Positions 23,008-32,171 of a stretch of DNA of 37,627 nt are shown in pieces. Below the pieces are notes generated by a model, which saw nothing but the letters and a program-made list of their open reading frames with translations, was not told the origin of the DNA and ran no database searches. The position numbers and the translations under genes were made by a program. Positions within the stretch are counted from its first letter, which is position 1. Each line of letters starts with the position of its first letter. The DNA comes from Xanthobacteraceae bacterium (GTDB taxonomy: Bacteria > Pseudomonadota > Alphaproteobacteria > Rhizobiales > Xanthobacteraceae), in contig JAIESR010000004.1 of assembly GCA_019745775.1 (NCBI GenBank), forward strand, positions 1 to 37,627, in the 5' to 3' direction.

Positions 23008-24900
23008 ATGCTCGTCATCGACGAATTGTCGGTCCGTATCGCCGGCCGCCTGCTGATCGACCAAGCCTCGGCGCATGTGCCGACCGGCGCACGCGTCGGG
23101 CTGGTCGGCCGCAACGGCTCAGGCAAATCGACGCTGTTCCGCACGATCGCGGGCGAGATCGCGCCCGAGCACGGTTCGATCGGCCTTTCGCCGCGCGCCC
23201 GCGTCGGACGCCTGTCGCAGGAGGCGCCGGACGGCCCCGAAAGCCTGATCGACGTGGTGCTACGGGCCGACGAGGAGCGCCTTCGCCTGCTGGCGGAGGC
23301 CGAGACCGCAACCGACCCGCATCGGATCGCGGAGATCCAGACCCGGCTCGCCGACATCGGCGCGCATTCGGCGCCGGCACGCGCCGCCGAAATCCTCGCC
23401 GGGCTCGGGTTCTCCGAATCCGACCAGGCACGCCCCTGCTCGGAGTTTTCCGGCGGCTGGCGCATGCGGGTCGCGCTCGCAGCGACCCTGTTTGCCCAGC
23501 CCGATCTTCTGCTCCTCGACGAGCCGACCAACTTCCTCGATCTCGAAAGCACGCTCTGGCTCCAGAAGCAGATCGCTACCTATCCCTACACCGTGGTGGT
23601 CATCAGCCACGACCGCGACCTGCTCGACAATGCGGTCGACTGGACGCTGCATCTCGAGGCCGGCGCGCTCACGCTCTACCGCGGCGGCTACTCTGCGTTC
23701 GAACGCCAGCGGCGCGAACGCCAGGCGCTCGACCTCAAGCTCGCCAAGAAACAGGACGAACAGCGCAGGCGCCTGACGGCGTTCGTCGAGCGCTTCCGCG
23801 CCAAGGCCACCAAGGCGCGCCAGGCGCAATCGCGCCTCAAGCTCCTGGCGAAGCTCGAGCCGGTTTCGGCGGTCGTCGCCAACGAGGTGCGCCCCATTGT
23901 GTTTCCGGCGCCGGCCAAGCCGCTCTCGCCGCCGATCATCGCGCTGGAAGGGGTTTCGGTCGGCTACGAAGCGGACCGCCCGGTGTTGCGCCGGCTCAAT
24001 CTGCGGATCGATCCCGACGATCGCATCGCCCTGGTCGGCGCCAACGGCAACGGCAAGTCGACGCTGGTGAAGCTGCTCTCCAACCGCCTCGCCGCCATGT
24101 CGGGCCGCGTGACCCGCGCCGACCGGCTCGACGTCGCCTATTTCGCGCAGCATCAGCTCGACGAACTCAATCCCGACGGCAGCGCCTACGACCACCTGCG
24201 CCGCCTGATGCCGGACGCCCCGGAGGCCAAGGTCCGTGCGCGCGCCGGCGCCATCGGCTTTTCTGCCGACGCCGCCGACACGCCGTCGGCATCGCTATCC
24301 GGCGGCGAGAAGGCGCGCCTGCTGCTCGGGCTCGCCACCAATGCCGGGCCGCATCTGGTGGTGCTCGACGAGCCGACCAACCATCTCGACATCGACAGCC
24401 GCGCGGCGCTGATCGACGCGATCAACGACTATCCGGGCGCGGTGATCCTGGTGTCCCACGACCGCTATCTGATCGAGGCGTGCGCCGACCGGCTCTGGCT
24501 GGTCGCCAGCGGTCAGGTCACGCCGTTCGACGGCGACCTCGACGACTACCGGCGGCTTGTGCTCGCCGAAGGCCGCGGCGGCGACGACCGCGACCGCAAG
24601 CCGAAGGGCGCAAGCCGCGGCGACGTGCGCCGCGCCGCTGCCCAGTTGCGCCTCGAGCTGGCGCCGTTACGGCGCCGGATCGGCGATGCCGAGAAGACCG
24701 TCGCCCGCCTGAACGACGAGATCGCGCGCATCGACACCGCGCTGGCCGACGCCGGGCTGTTTGCGCGCGACCCCGCCAGGGCCGCGCAGCTTTCGAAGGA
24801 TCGCGCAAACGCCGTGAGCGCGCTCGCGCGCGCGGAGGACGATTGGCTTGCTGCCAGCGCGGCGTGGGAAGATGCGATGCGTGGCGCCGATGTCGATTAG
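23008..24900 (+). CDS. ABC-F family ATPase, YheS-like
   Basis: This 630-residue cytoplasmic protein has two ABC domains and no membrane segment, as in the ribosome-associated ABC-F family. Domain 1 has Walker A GRNGSGKST (34-42) and signature FSGGW; domain 2 has GANGNGKST and LSGGEKARL. Both are followed by LDEPTN and a switch histidine (SHD). The inter-domain linker has FVERFRAKATKARQAQSRLKLL, closely matching the YheS branch. A C-terminal coiled coil (from about 555) is also YheS/Uup-like. ABC-F proteins relieve stalled ribosomes or protect from antibiotics. The ATG at 23008 starts directly with the first ABC strand. Its last 4 bases overlap the convergent monooxygenase gene. Confidence 0.9.
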   Translation: MLVIDELSVRIAGRLLIDQASAHVPTGARVGLVGRNGSGKSTLFRTIAGEIAPEHGSIGLSPRARVGRLSQEAPDGPESLIDVVLRADEERLRLLAEAETATDPHRIAEIQTRLADIGAHSAPARAAEILAGLGFSESDQARPCSEFSGGWRMRVALAATLFAQPDLLLLDEPTNFLDLESTLWLQKQIATYPYTVVVISHDRDLLDNAVDWTLHLEAGALTLYRGGYSAFERQRRERQALDLKLAKKQDEQRRRLTAFVERFRAKATKARQAQSRLKLLAKLEPVSAVVANEVRPIVFPAPAKPLSPPIIALEGVSVGYEADRPVLRRLNLRIDPDDRIALVGANGNGKSTLVKLLSNRLAAMSGRVTRADRLDVAYFAQHQLDELNPDGSAYDHLRRLMPDAPEAKVRARAGAIGFSADAADTPSASLSGGEKARLLLGLATNAGPHLVVLDEPTNHLDIDSRAALIDAINDYPGAVILVSHDRYLIEACADRLWLVASGQVTPFDGDLDDYRRLVLAEGRGGDDRDRKPKGASRGDVRRAAAQLRLELAPLRRRIGDAEKTVARLNDEIARIDTALADAGLFARDPARAAQLSKDRANAVSALARAEDDWLAASAAWEDAMRGADVD

Positions 24901-26825
24901 CGCCGCGCCTGCACCATGAAGCCGTCGAAGAACGCCGCGAGCGCATCATGCGCGTCGAGCGGGAGAACGTGCGCGACATACTGATCGGGACGCACGACGA
25001 CGATACATCCGCTTGGTCGATCGATGCCTCGCATGTCGAAGATGTCGTTGCCGGATTTCAGATCGGGGCAGAACATCTTTTCGTAATCACGAAGTCCATA
25101 GCGCCCTTTCCGCGGCAGCAGGAACGCCGGCATGGTCTCTATCGCGAGTTCGCGATGGCCCTGCTGAAAGATCGCTCGGACATCGATGACGGAATCGATG
25201 TCGTCCCCTGCGGTCGTGTATCTGCGGACCGGCGACTGCGGCGCATTGGCAAGGAATTCGCACAAGGCCCGTACGCGAGACGAGGACGCGCCGCGATCGT
25301 CGCTGCCGGCGAAGACAAAGAGATGCCACCGCCCGTCCGCCTTGACCGTGTGGCCGAGATGAAGCGGCCTGGCATCGGCCAGGCGAATGACCGGCGCTGA
25401 ATGGAAGCGCATTCCGACCACCAAGCCCTTCGCGAGATGCTGCCAGGTCGGCTCGCCGCTGATCAGCGAAGGCTTGTAGCGGGTCGCGGTTCCCGCGGTG
25501 AAGCGCCCATGCTGGATGAAGTAGCGCTGAAACTCCGCGGGATCGACGCCATCGGGATGGGCCTCGTCTTTCGGCGGCGCGCTGAACATCCGCGCGAACT
25601 CGCGATCGAAGTCGATCAGCTCCTTGGCAATCGTCTGTCGCTCGGCCGAATAGGTGCGAAGGACCTGCGGCGAACATCGTCCCGCAAGGACCGAAGCGAG
25701 CTTCCAGCCCAGGTTGAAGCCGTCCTGCATCGAGACGTTCATCCCCTGCCCCGCCTTCGGACTGTGCGTGTGGCAGGCGTCGCCGGCGATGAACACGCAA
25801 GGCAGACGTGCGGCGGTCTCCGCTTCCGGGACATCGTCGAATTTGTCGCAAAGCCGCTGGCCGATGTCGTAGAACGACCACCACGCCACTTCATGCACTT
25901 CCAACGTATAGGGATGCAGGATGCGCTGCGCCGCCGCGATCAGGCGCTCGATCGTGATGTTGCGCTCCGTAACCCGCTCATTTTCGTTGAGCTTGTCGAG
26001 CTCGATATATAGGCGGGCGAGATAACCCCCTTCGCGGGGAATGACGAGGAGGCTGCCTTCGTTCGCCGAGTGGATGACCGCCTTGAGGCGAATGTCCGGG
26101 AAGTCGGTAACGGCCAGCACATCCATGACACCCCAGGCCTGGTTGGCCGAATCGCCGTGCAGCGCGCGCCCGAGCGACCTGCGCACTGCGCTGCGGGCGC
26201 CGTCGCAGCCAACCACGTATCGAGCCCGTACCGTTTCGATTTCCCCCGCATGTGCGGGATCGAGACGTTCGAGCCTCACTGTCACCCGATGAGTCCCCGG
26301 TGTCGCGGTGGCAATCTCGAGATCGACGAGCTTGCGCGCGTAGTGCGGCTCCAGCCGGGCCGGCGCATTGCGCATCATCTCGAGATAAAAATCATGGACC
26401 CGAGCCTGGTTGAGGATGACGTGGGGAAATTCGGACAGTCCATCTTCGACGTCCTGGATCCTTCCGCTGCGGACGATCCGTTCGCGCTGCCTGTCGTCCG
26501 GTTTCCAGAAGCACGTCTCGTTGACCCAATAGGATTCTTTCAGCACACGCTCGCTGAAGCCGAAGGCTTCGAACATCTCCACGGTGCGGCATGCGACCCC
26601 GTCGGCTTGCCCGAGGAGCAGCGGGCCCGGCTTCTGCTCGATGATCACCGTTTTGATGTCGGGGAATGCCGCAAGCTGCGACGCCAGCGTCAGCCCTGCC
26701 GGGCCACAGCCGACAATCAGCACATCGACTTCATCGGGAATTCGATCAGGGTTTGCGCTGCGCTGCGTTGCCGGCTCGGCAATACTCGGATCGCCGGTTC
26801 GGAACCCGTTAAGATGGAACTGCAT
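24897..26825 (-). CDS. mobA: 3-hydroxybenzoate 4-monooxygenase (FAD-dependent)
   Basis: This 642-residue flavin hydroxylase is predicted to convert 3-hydroxybenzoate to protocatechuate with NADPH and O2. The N-terminal QFHLNGFRTGDP and overall pattern closely match Comamonas MobA as I remember it. FAD motifs are GCGPAGLTLA (about 39-48), CDGARSAVRR, and the GD motif AGDACHTHSPKAGQGMN. A thioredoxin-like C-terminal domain completes the phenol-hydroxylase-type fold. The length is typical. No protocatechuate-pathway or regulator genes are adjacent, so it would depend on genes elsewhere. The symbol mobA here is the aromatic hydroxylase, not the molybdenum-cofactor enzyme. Confidence 0.9.
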   Translation of the reverse strand: MQFHLNGFRTGDPSIAEPATQRSANPDRIPDEVDVLIVGCGPAGLTLASQLAAFPDIKTVIIEQKPGPLLLGQADGVACRTVEMFEAFGFSERVLKESYWVNETCFWKPDDRQRERIVRSGRIQDVEDGLSEFPHVILNQARVHDFYLEMMRNAPARLEPHYARKLVDLEIATATPGTHRVTVRLERLDPAHAGEIETVRARYVVGCDGARSAVRRSLGRALHGDSANQAWGVMDVLAVTDFPDIRLKAVIHSANEGSLLVIPREGGYLARLYIELDKLNENERVTERNITIERLIAAAQRILHPYTLEVHEVAWWSFYDIGQRLCDKFDDVPEAETAARLPCVFIAGDACHTHSPKAGQGMNVSMQDGFNLGWKLASVLAGRCSPQVLRTYSAERQTIAKELIDFDREFARMFSAPPKDEAHPDGVDPAEFQRYFIQHGRFTAGTATRYKPSLISGEPTWQHLAKGLVVGMRFHSAPVIRLADARPLHLGHTVKADGRWHLFVFAGSDDRGASSSRVRALCEFLANAPQSPVRRYTTAGDDIDSVIDVRAIFQQGHRELAIETMPAFLLPRKGRYGLRDYEKMFCPDLKSGNDIFDMRGIDRPSGCIVVVRPDQYVAHVLPLDAHDALAAFFDGFMVQARR

Positions 26826-26902
26826 TCGGACGCATGCCCCTCAGCATCGAACGAGGGGTGTATTCTCTCACGACGCTTTAGGCCAGTCACTCGGGGGCGC
26901 GA

Positions 26903-27448
26903 TCAGGAACGCGCGGGGGCTTTCTTCGACGGCTTGGCTTTGGGCGCCGCCTTGGCGCCCGGAGCGTCCGGCGCACGTTCGATCGACGCCAGTCGGCCGG
27001 CCGTGAAGCGATAAATCCCAGGCCGCGGGCCTCGGATGTAGGTGATCACCACCGAGCGCTCGCCACGCTCGTTAGCGCCGATCTGAAGCTGCTCGGGCGC
27101 GCCGGCGCGGCGCACCACATCGCACTCGGTCATCTGTAACGCGATGCCACCGGCCACCAGGGCCGGCTGCTGCTGCATGCCATCGTCCGAAGCGGCCTGC
27201 GCCTCGGACGCGGCCATCGCGCACTGCCCGCCTTCGGTGATGAGATCGGCCGCGGTCACCGGCCGCAGCGTGAATTCGTCCTTCGAGCCCGAATAGGTCA
27301 GCCAGTCCGGTCGCGAGAGGTTAGTGACTTTCGGAACGAGATTGACGCTGGCGACGTCAGACAAAGACGTGGACCCGCAGCCGCCAGTGGCGGCCGCCAG
27401 CAGCACCACCGCGGCAAAAATCTTAGGGCGTCCTGTCAACGTCCGCAT
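26903..27448 (-). CDS. Small predicted lipoprotein of unknown function
   Basis: This 181-residue protein has a signal sequence ending in a lipobox-like ATGGC (Cys about 24), so it is probably a lipoprotein. The mature part includes VVRRAGAPEQLQIG and RSVVITYIRGPRPGIYRFTAGRL, resembling small SmpA/BamE-like or rhizobial conserved proteins. A Lys/Ala/Pro tail (AAPKAKPSKKAPARS) follows. The ATG at 27448 is chosen because it opens the signal sequence; eighteen upstream in-frame residues look spurious. It lies between holC and the monooxygenase on the same strand. I do not recognise the family with confidence. Confidence 0.75.
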   Translation of the reverse strand: MRTLTGRPKIFAAVVLLAAATGGCGSTSLSDVASVNLVPKVTNLSRPDWLTYSGSKDEFTLRPVTAADLITEGGQCAMAASEAQAASDDGMQQQPALVAGGIALQMTECDVVRRAGAPEQLQIGANERGERSVVITYIRGPRPGIYRFTAGRLASIERAPDAPGAKAAPKAKPSKKAPARS

Positions 27449-27569
27449 CCCCAACGTCCCTGAAGACGGCCGACTATCGCGCAAGCCATCCGTTTCAATC
27501 AACGGGTCATTTTGCGGCAGCTTCGCGGCAAAGTCGGGATGGTTAACAGGCCCGCTTTGGCGCTGGAAC

Positions 27570-28022
27570 TCACGCCTTGCGCTGCCAGCGCCCCTGCTCG
27601 TCCGGCTGCCAATAGGTTGCCGCGAACCCGTTGCGCTTGGCCTCCTGCCAGCGCGCGCGTGCAGCCTCTACCGCATCCGGGTCCTCGCCGTCGAACAGCA
27701 GCACGATCCGCTCATAGGCGGCCGCATCGGTCGGTACCGCCGCGCCATCGAGCAGAAAGCGTACGCTCGCCTGATTGGGATTGTCGTCGTTGACCGTCAG
27801 CAGAATCGGTTGCTCGCGGGCTTCGGGATCGCGCCAGACCCCATGCGGCAGAAACGCGTCGTCGCGGAACGTCCACAGATGCGCGTCGAGCGCCTCCACC
27901 CGTTCCTCGGATGCGGCCTGCACGATGACGCGCCATCCGCGCTCGAGCGATTTCTCGAGCAGCGCCGGCAGCACGCGTTCGATCGGCTGACGTTGCAGAT
28001 GGTAGAACAGGATCTCCGTCAT
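27570..28022 (-). CDS. holC: DNA polymerase III subunit chi
   Basis: This 150-residue clamp-loader accessory subunit links the DNA polymerase III holoenzyme to single-stranded-DNA-binding protein. It has the family start TEILFYHLQRQPIERVLPALLEKSL, the HLWTFRDDAFLPHG motif (about 48-61), the PILLT strand and the terminal ERIVLLFDGEDP. The ATG at 28022 begins exactly at the family start; an upstream in-frame extension of eleven residues is rejected. It follows pepA by 48 bases on the same strand, the gene pair pepA-holC that is conserved in many proteobacteria. Confidence 0.93.
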   Translation of the reverse strand: MTEILFYHLQRQPIERVLPALLEKSLERGWRVIVQAASEERVEALDAHLWTFRDDAFLPHGVWRDPEAREQPILLTVNDDNPNQASVRFLLDGAAVPTDAAAYERIVLLFDGEDPDAVEAARARWQEAKRNGFAATYWQPDEQGRWQRKA

Positions 28023-28070
28023 ACTTGCAAGAATCCTGGCAGTCGAAGGCCCCACAATCCGTGCTTGAGG

Positions 28071-29567
28071 TTACTTCTCGTAATGGTCCGCCACCAGCCG
28101 GTCGAGCAGGCGCACGCCGTAGCCCGAGCCCCAGCTCTTGTTGATGTCGCTTTGCGGCGACGCAAAACCGGTGCCGGCAATGTCCAGATGCGCCCACGGG
28201 GTCTTGTCGACGAAGCGTGCAAGCAACTGCGCTGCGGTGATCGCGCCGCCATCGCGTCCGCCGGTGTTCTTCATGTCGGCGAATTTCGAATCGATCTTCT
28301 TGTCGTATTCGGGCCCGAGCGGCATGCGCCACACCCGCTCGCCGGTCGCCTGCCCGGCTTTGGTGAGACGCTCCGACAGCGTGTCGTCGTTCGAGAACAT
28401 CCCGGCATATTCATGCCCAAGCGCGACGATGATCGCGCCGGTCAGCGTCGCCAGATTGACCATGAATTTCGGTTTGAAGCGCTTGTTGACGTAGTGCAGC
28501 ACGTCAGCGAGCACCAACCTCCCCTCGGCATCGGTGTTGATGATCTCGATCGTCTGCCCGGACATGGTCGTGACGATGTCGCCCGGACGTTGCGCCTTAC
28601 CGTCGGGCATGTTTTCGACCAGGCCGATCGCACCAACGGCATTCACCTTGGCCTTGCGTTGCGCAAGCGCCTGCATCAAGCCGACGACGCAAGCGGCGCC
28701 CGCCATATCGCCCTTCATGTCCTCCATGCCCGACGCCGGCTTGATTGAAATGCCGCCGGTGTCGAAGCAGACGCCTTTGCCGATGAAGGCGACCGGCGGC
28801 AGGCCCTTTTTGCCGCCATTCCAGCGCATCACGACCATGCGGCTTTCGTGCTGGGAACCCTGCCCGACCCCGAGCAGCGCGTTCATGCCCAATTTCTTCA
28901 TCGCGGGAACGTCAAGAATTTCAACGGCCACGCCGAATTTCTTGAGCGCGTTGGTGCGGCGGGCGAACTCGTCCGGGAACAGAATATTGGGCGGCTCGTT
29001 GACGAGATCACGCGCCAGCAACACGCCGCTCGCGATCGCGTCGCGCGATGCAAATGCCTTTTGCACGGCGGCGACGCCGGACACCGCGATGCCGACCTTC
29101 ACATGTTGGGCCGGCGTCTGGTCGTCCTTGCGCTTGGTCTTGTAGCGATCGAACACATAGGCACGCAGCCGCATGCCCATTGCCATGTCCGCGACCCGCT
29201 CCGGCTTAGGCGCTCCGCCCGGCAGATCGGCGATGATGGTGGCCTCCGTCGCGGCGGGCGGGATTTTGCCCATCGCGACGCCCCCGAGTTTCACCCACGA
29301 TTCGGCCTTGAGGTCCTTCACCCTGCCGACGCCGATGACGATCAAGCGGGGGACCGCGAGCCCGGCGGGCGCCACAATCTCCAGGGTTGAGCCATGCTTG
29401 CCCTTGAACCTCTCGGCCTCTGCCGCCCGCTTGATCAGGTCGCCGGCGGGTTCGAGGACGACGCGCGCTGCGCCCCCGAATTTGAGCCCGTCGTCACAGA
29501 ACACAATGAGAACGCCGTTCGGGCGAGCCGAAAACGGCAGGAAATCGAGCGTGAGGCTGGCGGGCAT
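28071..29567 (-). CDS. pepA: Leucyl aminopeptidase (cytosol aminopeptidase)
   Basis: This 498-residue M17 family di-metal exopeptidase removes N-terminal residues from peptides; some PepA proteins also bind DNA at recombination or regulatory sites. The C-terminal catalytic domain has all metal and catalytic residues: Lys264 and Asp269 ([11 protein letters not shown]), Lys276, Asp287, and Asp346, Glu348 and Arg350 in NTDAEGRL. The ATG at 29567 begins the recognisable N-terminal domain ([10 protein letters not shown]); a longer open frame upstream is not supported. It is divergent from lptF across a 343-base gap and leads the pepA-holC unit. Confidence 0.96.
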   Translation of the reverse strand: MPASLTLDFLPFSARPNGVLIVFCDDGLKFGGAARVVLEPAGDLIKRAAEAERFKGKHGSTLEIVAPAGLAVPRLIVIGVGRVKDLKAESWVKLGGVAMGKIPPAATEATIIADLPGGAPKPERVADMAMGMRLRAYVFDRYKTKRKDDQTPAQHVKVGIAVSGVAAVQKAFASRDAIASGVLLARDLVNEPPNILFPDEFARRTNALKKFGVAVEILDVPAMKKLGMNALLGVGQGSQHESRMVVMRWNGGKKGLPPVAFIGKGVCFDTGGISIKPASGMEDMKGDMAGAACVVGLMQALAQRKAKVNAVGAIGLVENMPDGKAQRPGDIVTTMSGQTIEIINTDAEGRLVLADVLHYVNKRFKPKFMVNLATLTGAIIVALGHEYAGMFSNDDTLSERLTKAGQATGERVWRMPLGPEYDKKIDSKFADMKNTGGRDGGAITAAQLLARFVDKTPWAHLDIAGTGFASPQSDINKSWGSGYGVRLLDRLVADHYEK

Positions 29568-29910
29568 CGAGCGGGCTCTTATGGTTCCTTGGAGGGGCAA
29601 GCTGGGTCGGATTCGGCGCTTTCGGAGCGGCCGACCGGAACAGAATGGCCCGATCGGGAGTGCCGTGCCTAGCCCCCTCAGAATTGGCTGTGGTTTGACC
29701 ACCAAAGCTCAACCATAGTGGCCCGGGCGACACACCCCCCAAACATTAATTTTGTTGTGCACGCTCAATGACTTTGCCTTGGCGAGGCCATTTTGTTGGA
29801 CGAACCATTTAGCCTCCAAATTGGGCGGTCAGACCACGCACAACGTCAACACGGGCATGGGGGCCCGGCGTCGTGAACGGTTACGCCGCAAGCGGGGGCG
29901 GCACGCGCGA
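29568..29910. other. Divergent intergenic region pepA / lptF
   Basis: These 343 bases have no credible gene. They must contain the pepA promoter (minus) and the promoter of the large lpt operon (plus). An AT-rich patch at 29742-29757 (CATTAATTTTGTTG) is the only clear drop in GC. A nearby imperfect inverted repeat (around 29691-29719, TGGTTTGA with TCAACCA) could bind a regulator. An in-frame open extension of lptF runs to 29752, but it is basic and unlike the family. Confidence 0.55.
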
Positions 29911-31086
29911 ATGGGGTCGATCGGGCGTTACATATTTCGCGCCACCTTGGGCGCGTTCCTGGTCGTGCTCGTCAGCGTCACCACGCTGATGTGGATCACC
30001 CAGGCACTTCGCAATTTCGATCTGATGACCAATCAAGGCCAGAGCGTTCTGGTCTTCATCGGCATCACCGGACTGATCATCCCGATGCTGGTGATGATCA
30101 TCGCGCCGATCGCGCTGATGATCGCGGTCGCCCACGTGCTGACCAAGCTCGGCAACGATTCCGAGCTCATCGTCATGAACGCCGCCGGCATGGCGCCTTG
30201 GCACGTGTTCCGGCCGTTCCTCTACCTCGGCATCCTGGTCTCGCTCGTTGTCGCCTGGATCAGCTTCTATTTCTCGCCGATGTGCCTGCAGAAATTGCGC
30301 AACTGGGCGACGCAGGTGCGTGCTGAAATCGTGACCAGCAACGTGCAGCCGGGGCGCTTCATCGTGGTCGATGGCAAGCTGACGCTGCACATTCGCGCGC
30401 GCCAGCCGAACGGCCAGCTGCTCGGGATTATGGTCGACGACCAGCGCGATCCCAAGGAACGCGGAACGATCTTCGCGGAGCGTGGCGACCTCCTGACCAA
30501 CGAGCGCGGTATCTTCCTGCTGTTGTCGAACGGCGCCGTCCACCGGCACGAAGCCGGCAAACAGGATCCCCTGATCGTCCGGTTCCAGGATTATGCGTTC
30601 GACCTGTCGCGGCTGTCTCCGAATGCCGGGCCGGTGATCTTCGCGATTCACGAGCGCTCGATCCAGAACCTGCTCAATCCGCCACCTGACGATCCCTTGT
30701 ACAAGCGCAACCCCGGGCAGTTCCGCGCCGAGCTGCACAATCGCATCACCATGCCGCTCTACCCGCTTGCGTTCCTGGTGGTGACATTTGCGTTTCTCGG
30801 TGCACCGCGCACGACGCGGCAGAGCCGCGCCATGTCTCTCATCGGCGCTGTCGCAGTCGTGGCTCTCGTTCGTGGATTGGGCTTCGTCGGAACGATTTCG
30901 GGCGCGCAATCATCCGTCGCACTGGTCGTGCCCTATCTCGGATTGGCCGCCGCGTTCATCCTCGGCGGCTGGGCCATGACGCGCGGCGTCGTCATCGAGC
31001 CGCCCGCGTTCTTCACCAATCTGACGAACGCTTTGATCGAAGGCATCAAGCGGCGAACCACAACCGCGGCGGAGCAGCATTCATGA
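29911..31086 (+). CDS. lptF: LPS export ABC transporter permease LptF
   Basis: This 391-residue inner-membrane permease, with LptG and the LptB ATPase, drives lipopolysaccharide extraction from the inner membrane. Six membrane helices are visible in the family pattern: three near the N terminus (about 11-33, 45-75, 100-120), a periplasmic beta-jellyroll domain (about 130-280) and three C-terminal helices. The N terminus MGSIGRYIFRATLGAFL matches YjgP/LptF proteins. The ATG at 29911 is chosen for that reason. The stop overlaps the lptG start (ATGA). lptB and lptC are not in the window. Confidence 0.93.
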   Translation: MGSIGRYIFRATLGAFLVVLVSVTTLMWITQALRNFDLMTNQGQSVLVFIGITGLIIPMLVMIIAPIALMIAVAHVLTKLGNDSELIVMNAAGMAPWHVFRPFLYLGILVSLVVAWISFYFSPMCLQKLRNWATQVRAEIVTSNVQPGRFIVVDGKLTLHIRARQPNGQLLGIMVDDQRDPKERGTIFAERGDLLTNERGIFLLLSNGAVHRHEAGKQDPLIVRFQDYAFDLSRLSPNAGPVIFAIHERSIQNLLNPPPDDPLYKRNPGQFRAELHNRITMPLYPLAFLVVTFAFLGAPRTTRQSRAMSLIGAVAVVALVRGLGFVGTISGAQSSVALVVPYLGLAAAFILGGWAMTRGVVIEPPAFFTNLTNALIEGIKRRTTTAAEQHS

Positions 31087-32171
31087 TGCCCGGCCGCCTG
31101 GCACGCTATTTCGGAATGCGGTTCCTCAACGTCGTCACCGGGACGTTCCTGGGCCTGTTCGCGTTGATCATGATGGTCGACTTCGTCGAACTGCTGCGCC
31201 GCCACGGCAGCGTGAACGATGTCTCTGCCCTGGCTATTGCGCAAATCTCGTTCTACCGGGTGCCGCATATCACCGAGCGCATCATTCCGTTCACGGTGCT
31301 GGTCGGTGCGATGGTCTGCTACCTGAACCTGTCGCGCCGCCTGGAACTGGTCGTCGCGCGATCGGCGGGCATGTCCGCGTGGCAGTTCATCCGGCCCGCG
31401 GTCGTGATCGCACTGCTGGTCGGGGTTCTGGTGACGACGGTCTACAATCCGCTGTCGGCGACTTTCCGTGAGCAGTCCGAGCGGCTGGAAGCGGCGCTGA
31501 CCGGAGACAAACGAAGTCCGCTCATGTCGGTGAGCGGCCTGTGGCTGCGTCAGCGCAGCCCGGAAGGCCAATCGATCGTCAACGCCGCCGTCAGCCGCCA
31601 GCAAGGGACCGAGCTGGTGGACGTCAGCATTTTCATGCTCGACGATACCGACGGCTATCAGGGGCGCATCCAGGCCAGCCGCGCGACGCTCCAGGACGGC
31701 TTCTGGCGGCTGGAAGACGCCCGCATCTACGCCGGCGAGGCAGCGCCCACCAACCACAAGACCTATGACCTGAAAACCAACCTGACCCGGGCCCAGGTGC
31801 AGGAAACCTTCGCCACGCCGGAAACGGTCCCGTTCTGGCAACTGCCGCCCCTGATCCAGCTCGCCGAGAACTCGGGATTGGCCGCGGTGGCCTACCGCCT
31901 GCAGTACTACCAGCTCCTGGTCCTACCCCTATACCTAGTGGCGATGGTGCTTCTGGCTGCCGCGGTTAGCCTCCGCCTGTTTCGTTTTGGCGGTGTGCAG
32001 CGGATGGTCTTGGGTGGCGTCGCGGCCGGGTTTCTGCTTTACGTATTGTCGAAGGTTGCGGGGGATTTGAGCAAGGCGAGCCTCATGGCTCCGGCCGTGG
32101 CTGCGGTCTTGCCCCCGCTTTTGGGTGGGGTGACGGGGTTTGTTGCGCTTCTGTACCAGGAGGACGGGTGA
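31083..32171 (+). CDS. lptG: LPS export ABC transporter permease LptG
   Basis: This 362-residue partner permease of LptF has the same architecture: RYFGMRFLNVVTGTFLGLFALIMMVDFVE at the N terminus, conserved in YjgQ/LptG. Three helices, a periplasmic jellyroll (about 125-270) and three C-terminal helices follow. The FRFGGVQRM segment between the last helices is typical of LptG. The start overlaps lptF by 4 bases (ATGA) and the stop overlaps the lptD start (GTGA), so the three genes are translationally chained. Confidence 0.93.
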   Translation: MMPGRLARYFGMRFLNVVTGTFLGLFALIMMVDFVELLRRHGSVNDVSALAIAQISFYRVPHITERIIPFTVLVGAMVCYLNLSRRLELVVARSAGMSAWQFIRPAVVIALLVGVLVTTVYNPLSATFREQSERLEAALTGDKRSPLMSVSGLWLRQRSPEGQSIVNAAVSRQQGTELVDVSIFMLDDTDGYQGRIQASRATLQDGFWRLEDARIYAGEAAPTNHKTYDLKTNLTRAQVQETFATPETVPFWQLPPLIQLAENSGLAAVAYRLQYYQLLVLPLYLVAMVLLAAAVSLRLFRFGGVQRMVLGGVAAGFLLYVLSKVAGDLSKASLMAPAVAAVLPPLLGGVTGFVALLYQEDG

